In this document: positions 9,611-19,011 of the stretch, piece after piece | Layout of the letters: each line of letters opens with the position of its first letter | How positions within the stretch are numbered: the first letter of the stretch is position 1 | NCBI GenBank assembly: GCA_045565285.1 | Contig: JBJLFR010000007.1 | Location: forward strand, 1-64,000 | Direction of reading: 5' to 3' | Source of the DNA: CACIIZ01 sp045565285 | Lineage (GTDB): Bacteria > Pseudomonadota > Alphaproteobacteria > Rhodobacterales > Rhodobacteraceae | Length of the DNA stretch: 64,000 nucleotides | Made by a program: the position numbers and the translations under genes | The notes under the pieces: model-generated | Seen by the model: only the letters and a program-made list of their open reading frames with translations | Told to the model about the DNA's origin: nothing | Databases searched by the model: none

Positions 9611-11089
9611 ATGAATTTATTGAAATTACTATTTACATCACTATTGGTTATAATTTTTTCAAACCCACTTTACGCCGAGAAAAATTCAGTAATTATTGGC
9701 ATGCAATTAGAACCACCTAACTTAGATCCAACTGGAGGTGCAGCTGCTGCTATAGATGAAGTTGTTTACTCAAACGTTTATGAAGGATTAACTAGATTTC
9801 AGGCTGATGGATCTGTTTCACCTGGCTTAGCTAAGTCCTGGACTATTTCAGATGATGGATTAGTTTATACTTTTCAACTTGAAGAAAATGTAAAATTTCA
9901 TGATGGGAGTGATTTTGATGCTTCAGACGTTAAATTTTCAATTGATAGGGCTCGGGATGAAAATTCAACCAATGCTCAAAAAGGTCTGTTTAAAGGCATA
10001 AGCTCAGTTGATGTTATTAATACAAACGTAGTAAAAATTACTCTTTCAAATCCTAATGGTGGACTTATTAGAAACTTGGCTTGGGGAGATGCAATCATTT
10101 TAGATCCAGAAACAGTTAATAATGCAGCTACAAAACCAAATGGAACTGGACCATTTAAGTTTTCAAAATGGGTTAAAGGGGATAGAGTTGATTTAGTTAA
10201 AAATAAAAATTACTGGGGTGAAACTATTTCTTTAGAAAAAGCTTCATTTAAATTTATTTCTGATCCTACTGCTGCATTTGCAGCATTAATGGCCGGAGAC
10301 GTTGATGCATTTCCAGTATATCCTGCTCCTGAAACTTTAGCTCAATTTGAAGCAGATCCAAATTTTAATGTTATAGTTGGATCTACTGAAGGTGAAACAA
10401 TTCTATCTACGAATAATAAATCTGAAAAACTAAAAGATGTGAAGATTAGAAAAGCAATTGCCCACGCTATTAATAGACAAGCAATTGTTGACGGGGCTAT
10501 GTTTGGATTTGGGACACCAATAGGTACCCATTTTGCTCCACATCACCCTGATTATGTGGATCTAACCGCACAGTCAAACTATGATCCGGAAAAATCAAAG
10601 TCTCTACTTTCAGAGGCAGGTGTAAGTGGAGGTCTTACTCTTTCATTAAAACTTCCACCTCCCTCCTATGCTAGAAGAGGTGGCGAGATTATTGCTTCTC
10701 AATTAAGAGAAGTCGGAATTGAAACTATAATTGAGAACTTAGAGTGGTCTCAATGGTTGGAACAAGTATTTAAGGGTAAAGATTATGATTTAACTATCGT
10801 GAGCCATACTGAACCTATGGATATAGGCATTTACGGTAATCCAAATTATTATTTCCAGTATGACAGTCAAGAATTCAGAAATCTCATGGAAGCCTTAAAC
10901 TTAGAAACTAATGATCAGGAAAGAAGTAAAATTTTAAAGAGTGCTCAAAAATTAATTTCTAATGATTATGTAAATGGTTATTTATTTCAACTTGCAAAAA
11001 CTGGTGTAGCCAATTCCAAATTAATAGGCTTATGGAAAAACTCTCCTACGCAAGCAAATGATTTGACTGGCGTTAGCTGGAATAATTAA
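9611..11089 (+). CDS. ABC transporter substrate-binding protein, family 5 (DppA/OppA-like)
   Basis: 492 residues with a clear Sec signal peptide (residues 1-~22, ending LYAEKN) and SBP_bac_5 hallmarks: LEPPNLDP near the N-terminus, VYSNVYEGLTRF, GLAKSWTISDDGLVYTFQL and RKAIAHAINRQAI. It would bind a peptide-like or amide ligand in the periplasm. GGGAGG lies 6 nt before the ATG. It is followed by a strong hairpin (11118-11152) and then the permease genes, the usual arrangement that keeps the binding protein in excess. Confidence 0.9.
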   Translation: MNLLKLLFTSLLVIIFSNPLYAEKNSVIIGMQLEPPNLDPTGGAAAAIDEVVYSNVYEGLTRFQADGSVSPGLAKSWTISDDGLVYTFQLEENVKFHDGSDFDASDVKFSIDRARDENSTNAQKGLFKGISSVDVINTNVVKITLSNPNGGLIRNLAWGDAIILDPETVNNAATKPNGTGPFKFSKWVKGDRVDLVKNKNYWGETISLEKASFKFISDPTAAFAALMAGDVDAFPVYPAPETLAQFEADPNFNVIVGSTEGETILSTNNKSEKLKDVKIRKAIAHAINRQAIVDGAMFGFGTPIGTHFAPHHPDYVDLTAQSNYDPEKSKSLLSEAGVSGGLTLSLKLPPPSYARRGGEIIASQLREVGIETIIENLEWSQWLEQVFKGKDYDLTIVSHTEPMDIGIYGNPNYYFQYDSQEFRNLMEALNLETNDQERSKILKSAQKLISNDYVNGYLFQLAKTGVANSKLIGLWKNSPTQANDLTGVSWNN

Positions 11090-11117
11090 TTATCATAATT
11101 GATCATTTATAGAAATA

Positions 11118-11152
11118 CCTTGAGCTAACTGAATATAATAGTTGGCTCAAGG
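11118..11152 (+). terminator. Stem-loop between binding-protein and permease genes (attenuator/RNA stabiliser)
   Basis: CCTTGAGCTAACT (11118-11130) pairs with AGTTGGCTCAAGG (11140-11152), 13 pairs with one G-U wobble and a 9-nt loop, followed by only TTTT. It probably lets part of transcription stop, or protects the 3' end of the binding-protein mRNA. Confidence 0.7.
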
Positions 11153-11188
11153 ATTTTAAAAAATTTAAAATTAAATTTATTATCAAGA

Positions 11189-12136
11189 ATGCTTTCATAT
11201 TTTTTTTCAAGACTAAGAGTCTTAATTTTCAGTTTGTTTTTTGCATCGATTATCATTTTTTTTATGATTGAAATTATACCCGGGGATCCTGCATCATTTA
11301 TGCTTGGCATAAATGCACAACCAGAGACGATTGATGCATTAAAAAAAGAACTTGGTTTAGACGTTTCAAAAGTAGAAAGATATTTTAATTGGATAAGTGG
11401 TATGATAGTTGGGGATTTTGGTGTTTCATATACTTACAGAGTTCCTATTTCAGAATTAGTGATTTCTAGAATTGGTGTTTCAATTCCACTTGCAATATAT
11501 GCTATTTTATTATCAATATTTATAGCAATCCCAATTGGAATTATTTCTGCGGCTAATCATGGAGGATTTAAAGATTGGTCGTTCATGGGTCTAACTCAAT
11601 TAGGTATTGCTATTCCTAATTTTTGGTTTGCAATGCTCCTAGTCTTAATTTTTTCATTATACCTCAAATGGTTTTCAGCAGGAGGAGTACCTGGTTGGGA
11701 TAAAGGTTTATTACTTAATTTAAAAGCATTAACACTTCCTGCGTTTGCTCTTGCCTTACCTCAAGCTTCTATTTTGGCTAGGGTAATGAGATCCGCTTTG
11801 ATAGAAACTTTAAGTCAAGATTATTTTAGAACAGCAAGAGCAAGTGGATTAACTTTTTTTCAAGCAATTAAAAATCATGCTTTTAGAAATGCTTTAATTC
11901 CAGTTTTAACCATAATTGGTTTGCAGTTTTCTTTTTTGATCGCTGGAGCGATTATAATAGAGAATGTTTTTTTTCTTCCCGGCATTGGTAGATTAATTTT
12001 TCAAGGTATCGTACAGAGGGATTTAATTGTTGTTGAAAGTGTAGTTATGTTATTAGTTTTTTCCGTAATTACAGTAAATTTTTTTATTGACATGGCTTAC
12101 TTGTATGTAGATCCCAGACTAAGGATCAAAAAATGA
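11189..12136 (+). CDS. ABC transporter permease, DppB-like
   Basis: 315 residues with about six transmembrane helices and the family signatures FFMIEIIPGDPA near the N-terminus and the EAA-loop region ARASGLTFFQAIKNHAFRNALIPVLT. It forms the inner-membrane channel with the DppC-like partner, whose start overlaps this stop by 4 bp (ATGA). The start ATG 11189 has only a weak ribosome site, as expected for a gene after a processed hairpin. Confidence 0.9.
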   Translation: MLSYFFSRLRVLIFSLFFASIIIFFMIEIIPGDPASFMLGINAQPETIDALKKELGLDVSKVERYFNWISGMIVGDFGVSYTYRVPISELVISRIGVSIPLAIYAILLSIFIAIPIGIISAANHGGFKDWSFMGLTQLGIAIPNFWFAMLLVLIFSLYLKWFSAGGVPGWDKGLLLNLKALTLPAFALALPQASILARVMRSALIETLSQDYFRTARASGLTFFQAIKNHAFRNALIPVLTIIGLQFSFLIAGAIIIENVFFLPGIGRLIFQGIVQRDLIVVESVVMLLVFSVITVNFFIDMAYLYVDPRLRIKK

Positions 12137-12954
12137 AATTCCCTATTTCGTTCATTTTAGGGTTTTTTTTATCAGTAATTTTTCTTTTAGTTACGATTAT
12201 TTCTTTTTTTTGGGTGCCCTACGATGTTGAAACTTTAAATATTACGAACCGACTAAAAGAACCAAGTTTTGAAAATCTTTTGGGTACGGATCATTTTGGA
12301 AGAGATATCTTTTCGATGATTATGATTGGAGGACAGACTTCTTTATCAGTTGCGTTAATTGCAGTAGGCCTTGGTTTAATTATTGGTGTTCCTCTAGGAT
12401 TAATTTCTGCAGCATGCCGTGGGTCATTATTTGACGATGTGATTATGAGGGGTAATGACCTTATTTTCGCTTTTCCTTCACTAGTTATTGCCATTTTAAT
12501 TACTGCTGTATTTGGTCCTTCTGCTTTTAACGCAATAATAGCAATTGGTATTTTTAATATACCAGTATTTGCAAGAGTAACTAGAGGAGCCGCAATATCT
12601 ATTTGGACACTTGATTTTATTTCCTCAGCAAGAATAGCTGGTAAAGGATCATTTAGAATTTCATTAGAACATATTTTGCCCAATATATTGAATTTGCTAA
12701 TTGTACAAGGCAGCATACAATTTAGCTTAGGTATTTTAGCAGAAGCTGGGTTATCTTATGTTGGTTTAGGGGTGCAACCTCCAACTCCCTCATGGGGAAG
12801 AATGTTAGCTGATAGTCAGACCATGATATCATTTGCACCTAACTTAGCCTTATTTCCTGGTATAACTATAATACTGGCAGTATTAGGCTTAAATTTGTTA
12901 GGGGATGGAGCAAGGGATTTAATTGACCCAAGATTACAGGAAAAAAATAAATGA
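12133..12954 (+). CDS. ABC transporter permease, DppC-like
   Basis: 273 residues. It has the DppC signatures LLGTDHFGRDIFSMIMIGGQTSL and an EAA loop (ARIAGKGSFRISLEHILPNIL), then LGVQPPTPSWGRML. Five to six transmembrane helices are visible. It overlaps both the upstream permease gene and the downstream ATPase gene by 4 bp, so translation is coupled across all three. Confidence 0.92.
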   Translation: MKFPISFILGFFLSVIFLLVTIISFFWVPYDVETLNITNRLKEPSFENLLGTDHFGRDIFSMIMIGGQTSLSVALIAVGLGLIIGVPLGLISAACRGSLFDDVIMRGNDLIFAFPSLVIAILITAVFGPSAFNAIIAIGIFNIPVFARVTRGAAISIWTLDFISSARIAGKGSFRISLEHILPNILNLLIVQGSIQFSLGILAEAGLSYVGLGVQPPTPSWGRMLADSQTMISFAPNLALFPGITIILAVLGLNLLGDGARDLIDPRLQEKNK

Positions 12955-14561
12955 GTATTTTGTCAATTAAGGAATTTAATTTATTTATTAGTGAAAAATT
13001 AATTTTAAATAATATTTCTTTAGATCTTAATAAGGGAGAGGTTTTAGGAATAGCTGGAGAGTCTGGTTCTGGAAAAAGTATGATGGCTCTCTCCATTTTA
13101 AATTTATTACCCAGTAACTCTAGAAAAAATGGTTTTATATACTTCGAAAATAAATGTATTAGTAATTTTAGTGATAAAGAAATGTGTAAGATTAGGGGAA
13201 AAGATATTTCTCTTATCTTTCAAGAACCATTAACTGCATTAAATCCACTAAAAACTATTAAAGAACAAGTTGCAGAACCTTTATTAATACATAGGAATTA
13301 CTCGAAAAAAAAATCTTTAGACATAGCCACTCAGTACCTTGAGAAAGTAGAACTACCCAATAATTTAACAAAAGATGAGATTTATCCTCATGAAATATCG
13401 GGGGGACAACAACAAAGAGTTTTAATAGCCAAAAGTCTTGTCTTAAAACCAAAGATAATAATTGCAGATGAGCCTACAACTTCATTAGATGTAATTACAC
13501 AAAAAGGTATTTTAGATTTATTAAAAATTCTCGTCAATAAATTAGGCATATCTCTTTTACTCATAACGCATGACTTAGCAGTTTTAGCGCAGTGTGCCGA
13601 TAGAGTTGCTATTATGAAATCTGGAGAAATTTTAGAAACTGGGAATTTAGAGAATATTTTTAAAAATAAAAAGCATCCATATACAAAAAAATTACTAAAC
13701 GCTGTCAATTATTCCCCAAAGAAAAAAGATAAATCCTCAAAAAAAGTTATTCTATCCGTAAATGCTGTAAGTACAAGTTATCACAATAGTAAAAGTCTTT
13801 TTTTTAAAAATCAGAATAAATTAAAAATTCTCAATAATTTAAGTTTTAAAATGTTTGAGGGTGAAATTCTTGGTGTTGTTGGAGAATCTGGATCAGGCAA
13901 ATCAACAATCGTAAAAACGATATTAGGTTTGCAACATTGTGAAACGGGTGAGATATTAATTAATAATAGAAAAATAGAAGCAAGAAAATTTAAAGATCGT
14001 AAAATTCGATCAATGATGCAAGTAGTTTTTCAAGATCCCTATGGTTCATTTAATCCTAAACATCGAATAAGAAAATTGATATCAGAACCTTTTTTTATCC
14101 TTGATAATGTTTTAACAAAAAGAGAAATTGAGGAAAGAGTAAGTCTTGCTTTAGAAGAAGTGGGTTTAAGTCCTAGCGATTCTAATAAGTTTATTCATGA
14201 ATTTTCCGGCGGTCAAAGACAGAGAATAGCGATAGCTAGAGCTCTTATAACTAAACCAAAACTTATTATTTTAGATGAAGCCGTTTCATCTTTAGATGTC
14301 TCAATAAAAGCTCAAATTTTAGATCTCCTTGCTGAATTAGCCGATAAACATACTTTAACTTATTTGTTTATTAGTCATGATCTTTCTGTAGTAAAAAATA
14401 TTGCAAATAGAGTGATTGTTATCAGAAGAGGTGAAATTGTCGAAGAAGGAAAAGCCCAACACATATTATCAAATCCTAAGAAACGCTATACTAAATCATT
14501 AGTTGAAGCGATACCAGTAATCCCAAAAAATATATTAAATGGAGGTCAAATTGCTAAATGA
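12951..14561 (+). CDS. Fused double ABC ATPase (DppD-DppF / GsiA-like)
   Basis: 536 residues with two complete nucleotide-binding domains: Walker A GESGSGKS at residues 36-43 and again at 311-318, signatures SGGQQQR (~150) and SGGQRQR (~419), Walker B IIIADEP and LIILDEA, and switch histidines in ITHDLAV and ISHDLSV. It supplies both ATPase subunits for the DppB/C-like permeases in one chain, as in GsiA-type importers. The second Walker B ends DEAVSSLD, where DEPxSxLD is usual. Confidence 0.92.
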   Translation: MSILSIKEFNLFISEKLILNNISLDLNKGEVLGIAGESGSGKSMMALSILNLLPSNSRKNGFIYFENKCISNFSDKEMCKIRGKDISLIFQEPLTALNPLKTIKEQVAEPLLIHRNYSKKKSLDIATQYLEKVELPNNLTKDEIYPHEISGGQQQRVLIAKSLVLKPKIIIADEPTTSLDVITQKGILDLLKILVNKLGISLLLITHDLAVLAQCADRVAIMKSGEILETGNLENIFKNKKHPYTKKLLNAVNYSPKKKDKSSKKVILSVNAVSTSYHNSKSLFFKNQNKLKILNNLSFKMFEGEILGVVGESGSGKSTIVKTILGLQHCETGEILINNRKIEARKFKDRKIRSMMQVVFQDPYGSFNPKHRIRKLISEPFFILDNVLTKREIEERVSLALEEVGLSPSDSNKFIHEFSGGQRQRIAIARALITKPKLIILDEAVSSLDVSIKAQILDLLAELADKHTLTYLFISHDLSVVKNIANRVIVIRRGEIVEEGKAQHILSNPKKRYTKSLVEAIPVIPKNILNGGQIAK

Positions 14562-16005
14562 AAAATTATGGTACCCGACCGATAAAATTTTTGTTAATGG
14601 CCAATGGAAAGATTGTCATTCCCAAAATAAACTTTCTTTAGAGAATCCTTCAAATGGTGAAATTATAACTACAATCACAGATTCTGATGAACAAGATATA
14701 GATGAAGCAATAAATTCAGCCTCAAAATCTTTAAGAAGTTCTTGGGGTAATTTAGCTGCTTCTGAAAGGGGAAGGCTTCTCTTGAAATTATCTGAACTAG
14801 TAAAGAATAGATTGGATAATCTTGCTATTATTGAATCAATTGACGTAGGCAAACCACTAAAACAAGCAAAAAATGATGCTATTGCATTAGCTCGTTATTT
14901 TGAATTTTATGGTGGAGCTAGCGACAAAATAATGGGTGAAACTATCCCCTATTTAAAGGACTATACTGTATATACCTTAAGAGAACCTCACGGTGTTACG
15001 GGACACATTATCCCCTGGAATTATCCTATGCAGATAATTGGGCGTACTTTAGGTGCTTCACTTGCAATGGGGAATGCATGTGTTTTAAAACCTTCTGAAG
15101 AGGCATGTTTAACTGCACTTGCTATTGGAGAGTTAGCAAAAGAAGCTGGTTTTCCTGAAGGTTCAATAAATATTGTTCCAGGTTTAGGTGAGAAAGCAGG
15201 AGCAAGTTTAATAAAACATCCAGATATTAATCACATATCATTTACTGGCTCAGTTGAAATAGGAAAAACTATACAATCTGAAGCTGCCAAAAATTTAGTA
15301 CCTGTAACTCTTGAACTTGGAGGCAAATCTCCACAGATTGTATTTGAGGATGCAAACATAGATAAAGCTTTACCTTTTTTAATTAATGCAGGTATTCAGA
15401 ATGCAGGTCAAACATGTTCAGCTTCTTCAAGAATTTTAGTCTCTAAGAAAGTTCTTTCAGAAGTAGTAGAAAAAATGTCTAAATCCTATTCCAAACTAAA
15501 AGTAGCTCAGGCTTTAGATGACAAAGATCTAGGCCCAGTAATTTCTAGTAGGCAGAAAAAAATTATTAAAAATTATCTTAAATTTTCTAAAGACTTAGAA
15601 TTTATTGCAGAAGGTCAATATGAAAATAATTTACCTCAAAAAGGCCATTATGTTTTACCTAAACTTTATGGAAATGTTAAATATTCACATAAACTTGCAC
15701 AAGAAGAAATTTTTGGTCCTATTCAGGTCATCATCCCTTTTGAAGATGAAGAAGATGCAATAAAAATTGCTAATAGTACTAAATATGGATTAGTAGCTTC
15801 AATATGGACTTTAGATGGTGCAAGACAAATGAGAGTTGCTAAAGCTATAAAATCTGGTCAAGTTTTTATAAATAATTATGGAGCAGGAGGTGGGGTTGAA
15901 CTTCCATTTGGAGGGACAGGTTATTCTGGCCATGGGCGCGAGAAAGGATTTGAGGCTTTATATGGATTTTCTAATTTAAAAACAATTGCTGCAATGCACG
16001 AATAG
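14551..16005 (+). CDS. NAD(P)-dependent aldehyde dehydrogenase
   Basis: About 484 residues with the full ALDH set: PWNYPMQI, KPSEEACLTA, FTGSVEIG, ELGGKSPQIV (catalytic Glu), GQTCSASSR with nucleophile Cys (~289) and EEIFGPIQ. It resembles betaine- or gamma-aminobutyraldehyde-type enzymes. The frame also has an ATG at 14539, but GGAGG (14541-14545) sits 5 nt before a TTG at 14551, which is the better-placed start. It overlaps the end of the ATPase gene. It would oxidise an aldehyde released from the imported compound. Confidence 0.88.
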   Translation: MLNEKLWYPTDKIFVNGQWKDCHSQNKLSLENPSNGEIITTITDSDEQDIDEAINSASKSLRSSWGNLAASERGRLLLKLSELVKNRLDNLAIIESIDVGKPLKQAKNDAIALARYFEFYGGASDKIMGETIPYLKDYTVYTLREPHGVTGHIIPWNYPMQIIGRTLGASLAMGNACVLKPSEEACLTALAIGELAKEAGFPEGSINIVPGLGEKAGASLIKHPDINHISFTGSVEIGKTIQSEAAKNLVPVTLELGGKSPQIVFEDANIDKALPFLINAGIQNAGQTCSASSRILVSKKVLSEVVEKMSKSYSKLKVAQALDDKDLGPVISSRQKKIIKNYLKFSKDLEFIAEGQYENNLPQKGHYVLPKLYGNVKYSHKLAQEEIFGPIQVIIPFEDEEDAIKIANSTKYGLVASIWTLDGARQMRVAKAIKSGQVFINNYGAGGGVELPFGGTGYSGHGREKGFEALYGFSNLKTIAAMHE

Positions 16006-16023
16006 AGATAAGGAAATATTACC

Positions 16024-16764
16024 ATGAGGTTAAGAGACAAAATAGCTATTGTAACAGGCGGGGGATCTGGTTTTGGAGCAGGTATTGTAAAAAAATTTGC
16101 TGAGGAAGGTGCTAGAGTTATTGTTGCTGATATAAATTTGGAAAATGCAATGAAAGTAGCAAAGTCGGCTGGAGGTATCTCTATTGAAGTAGATGTATCC
16201 AGTTCAATAAGTTTCAAAAATATGGTAAATGTCACTTTAGAAAAGTTTGGTAAAATAGATATAATGGTTAACAATGCTGGTATTACTCATAATCCCAAGA
16301 ATATGGAAGACATAAGTGAAGAAGAATTTGACAAAATATTTTTAGTAAATTCGAAGTCAGTTTTCTTAAGTGCTAAATATCTTGTCCCTTTAATGACTTC
16401 TAAAAGTGGAGGAAACATTCTAAATATAGCTTCGACTGCTGGTATTTCACCACGTCCTAACTTAAGTTGGTATAATGCCACTAAAGGCTGGATGATAAGT
16501 GCAACTAAGGCAATGGCTATAGAATTAGCTCCAAAAAAAATAAGGGTAAATGCTTTAGCCCCAGTAGCTGGGGAAACACCATTATTAAAAAGTTTTATGG
16601 GAGGAGATACGACTGAAAAAAGAGAAAAATTTTTATCAACAATTCCAATTGGAAGGTTTTCAACTCCAGATGATATGGGGAACGCGGCATGTTTTTTATG
16701 TTCAGAGGAAGCAGCTATGATTACTGGTGTTATTTTACCAGTTGATGGTGGGCGCTGTATCTAA
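16024..16764 (+). CDS. Short-chain dehydrogenase/reductase (SDR)
   Basis: 246 residues, classical SDR length. Cofactor motif TGGGSGFG (11-18), NNAG (83-86), catalytic S137 (ASTAG), Y150 and K154 (YNATK), and the C-terminal PVDGG. AAGGA lies upstream of ATG 16024. The stop shares a base with the start of the next gene (TAATG). With the aldehyde dehydrogenase just upstream it could oxidise an alcohol to the aldehyde; the substrate is unknown. Confidence 0.9.
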   Translation: MRLRDKIAIVTGGGSGFGAGIVKKFAEEGARVIVADINLENAMKVAKSAGGISIEVDVSSSISFKNMVNVTLEKFGKIDIMVNNAGITHNPKNMEDISEEEFDKIFLVNSKSVFLSAKYLVPLMTSKSGGNILNIASTAGISPRPNLSWYNATKGWMISATKAMAIELAPKKIRVNALAPVAGETPLLKSFMGGDTTEKREKFLSTIPIGRFSTPDDMGNAACFLCSEEAAMITGVILPVDGGRCI

Positions 16765-17783
16765 TGAGTTTTTTTTTAAAACCTGGATTAAAAAATTTAA
16801 TAACTGATGTAAAAGGTCTTTATATTGGTAATTCTGAAAATGAATTGATTAATACCGGTTCTACTATTTTATCCTGTAAGGATCGATTTGTTGCTAGTTA
16901 TAGGGTTTTAGGTGGAGCTCCAGGTACAAGAGAAACTGACTTATTAGAACCTGACAAGTTGGTAGAAAAAATTGATGCTTTAGTGTTATCTGGAGGATCT
17001 GCTTTTGGATTGGAGGCTGCTTCTGAGGCAGTCAATCTCTTGCGAAGAGATAATAAGGGTTATGAAGTTGGTAATAATAAGGTACCGATTGTTCCAAGTG
17101 CAATAATTTTTGATCTAGTGAACGGAGGTAAAAAAAATTGGGAAAAAAATCCTTATACTGATTTAGCGAACAAAGCCTACAATGATCTGAGTACAAGTTT
17201 TAAATTGGGCTCTTATGGTGCTGGAAAAGGAGCTACAGCTGGCAATATTAAAGGCGGTTTGGGGTCTGCTTCTTTGCTGATAGATAGCAAATATACTGTA
17301 GGATCATTGATGGTTGTTAATTCATTTGGAAGCGTTGTTGTTAATGATACTCCACATTTTTGGGCTGCTCCTTTTGAATATGAAAATGAATTCGGTGGAT
17401 TTGGAAACTCAAATAAATTTGAGCCTTTTAAAGAAGTAGAGAGAACATCACCAGATGACTTTAAGAAAAACACAGTCATTGGAGTTGTTGCTACCGATGC
17501 TAAATTGTCTAAAGCTCAATGTAAAGCATTAGCTACAGTTGCACATGACGGAATTACAAGGGCAGTTTTTCCCTCACATACAACCTTTGATGGTGATTTA
17601 ATTTTTGCTGTTTCAACAGGAGAAAAAGAATTAAAAGATAATTTTAACGATCTATTATTAATCAATCAAGCTGCATCTCTTTGTGTTTCAAGATCTATTG
17701 CACGAGGTGTATACCATGCTACGAGTTCATCTATTGATACATTTTCTTCATTTAAAAATAAATTCAAAATCAAGGACTTATAA
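16764..17783 (+). CDS. P1-family (DmpA/NylC-type) N-terminal-nucleophile hydrolase
   Basis: 339 residues. It matches the DmpA/P1 peptidase fold: LITDVKGLYIGN at the start, GGAPGTRETD, LSGGSAFGLEAA, and GAGKGATAGN. The precursor cleavage site is visible as N236-T237 in KKNTVIGVVATDA, where Thr would become the nucleophile after self-cleavage. Family members act as aminopeptidases or hydrolyse amides such as 6-aminohexanoate oligomers. In this cluster it is a second hydrolase beside the M20 enzyme, which points to an amide or short-peptide substrate. Confidence 0.88.
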   Translation: MSFFLKPGLKNLITDVKGLYIGNSENELINTGSTILSCKDRFVASYRVLGGAPGTRETDLLEPDKLVEKIDALVLSGGSAFGLEAASEAVNLLRRDNKGYEVGNNKVPIVPSAIIFDLVNGGKKNWEKNPYTDLANKAYNDLSTSFKLGSYGAGKGATAGNIKGGLGSASLLIDSKYTVGSLMVVNSFGSVVVNDTPHFWAAPFEYENEFGGFGNSNKFEPFKEVERTSPDDFKKNTVIGVVATDAKLSKAQCKALATVAHDGITRAVFPSHTTFDGDLIFAVSTGEKELKDNFNDLLLINQAASLCVSRSIARGVYHATSSSIDTFSSFKNKFKIKDL

Positions 17784-17784
17784 T

Positions 17785-19011
17785 TTGTTCAAAAATTTTT
17801 CACAGGATAGTCAATATTCCTGGTTTAGACTTTTAATAACATTTTTTATAGGAACATCATTGAATATAGGAATGTGGGCTATAGTTATTGTTCTTCCTGA
17901 TATTCAAAAAGAATTTAATTTTAATCGTGGTGAGGTATCAGTTTTATTTTCATTTACTATGGTGGGATTCGCATTAGGAAATTTTATTTTAGGTAAATTA
18001 GTTGATAAATATGGCATCTTATACACTCTGCTTTTTGCTGCTTTAACAGTAGTTTTAGGTTTTTTTATTTCAGCTATAAGTTACTCATTATTATTGCTTA
18101 GTTTTTGTCATATTATGATTGGTTTTGGTACAGCAGCGGGTTTTGGACCACTTATGTCGGATATATCCTTTTGGTTTTCCAAAAGACGCGGAATAGCAGT
18201 GGCAATAGCAGCATCTGGAAATTATTTTTCAGGTATTATTTGGCCAACCCTAATTTCCTCATTTTTCCCCTACTCATTTGATTGGAGATTCTTATATATT
18301 TTATTTGGCATAATAGCAGTAATTTTAACAGTTCCACTTTCTTTTTTATTAACAAAAAAAATTGAAAGTAGTTACTTAGATAAAGAAACTAAAGAGGCAA
18401 ACCAAAAGCTTTCAGAGAAATTTATTTCTCCTCGTTTGTTATTATTTGTTTTAGTATTAGCCAGTATTGCTTGTTGTGTTGCTATGTCAATGCCACAAAT
18501 ACATATAGTTGCTTTATGTGTTGATCTTGGTTTTAGCCCTATCGTTGGAACTAACATGCTTTCTTTAATGCTAACTGGTGGAGTTATTTCAAGAATAATT
18601 TCAGGAGTTGCTGTTGATTATTTTGGGGGGTTCAAGGTTTTATTGGTAGGATCTAGTTTGCAATGTTTAGCTTTATTTCTATATTTGCCTTTCGATGGGA
18701 TTACTTCATTATATTTAGTAAGTCTTATTTTTGGGTTATCTCAAGGTGGAATTGTACCTAGCTATGCTGTTATATTAAGAGAGTATTTACCTCCCCAAAA
18801 CGTGGCTTCAAAGATTGGTTTGGTACTTATGGCTACTATTTTTGGAATGGCATTCGGTGGTTGGATATCAGGGGTTATTTTTGATTTAACCGGATCATAT
18901 AATTTAGCTTTTTTAAATGGTATAATTTGGAATTTTATAAATATTATTTTAATAATTTATTTAATGTTCAAAGGAAATAATAATAAAACTCTTGTTGTAT
19001 TGCAAAATTAG
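17785..19011 (+). CDS. MFS transporter
   Basis: About 408 residues with 12 hydrophobic segments and an MFS loop motif GKLVDKYG after TM2. A longer frame reaches back to ATG 17683, overlapping the hydrolase gene by 100 bp, but a TTG at 17785 has AAGGA 8 nt upstream and begins two bases after the hydrolase stop, so I prefer it. Members of this group often carry monocarboxylates or oxalate/formate-like acids. It may export or import a product of the cluster. Its 3' end overlaps the convergent aldo/keto reductase gene by 4 bp. Confidence 0.82.
   Translation: MFKNFSQDSQYSWFRLLITFFIGTSLNIGMWAIVIVLPDIQKEFNFNRGEVSVLFSFTMVGFALGNFILGKLVDKYGILYTLLFAALTVVLGFFISAISYSLLLLSFCHIMIGFGTAAGFGPLMSDISFWFSKRRGIAVAIAASGNYFSGIIWPTLISSFFPYSFDWRFLYILFGIIAVILTVPLSFLLTKKIESSYLDKETKEANQKLSEKFISPRLLLFVLVLASIACCVAMSMPQIHIVALCVDLGFSPIVGTNMLSLMLTGGVISRIISGVAVDYFGGFKVLLVGSSLQCLALFLYLPFDGITSLYLVSLIFGLSQGGIVPSYAVILREYLPPQNVASKIGLVLMATIFGMAFGGWISGVIFDLTGSYNLAFLNGIIWNFINIILIIYLMFKGNNNKTLVVLQN

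Noticed and set aside
12291..12716. Minus-strand ORF inside the DppC-like gene
   Set aside because: Antisense shadow of a well-supported coding frame.
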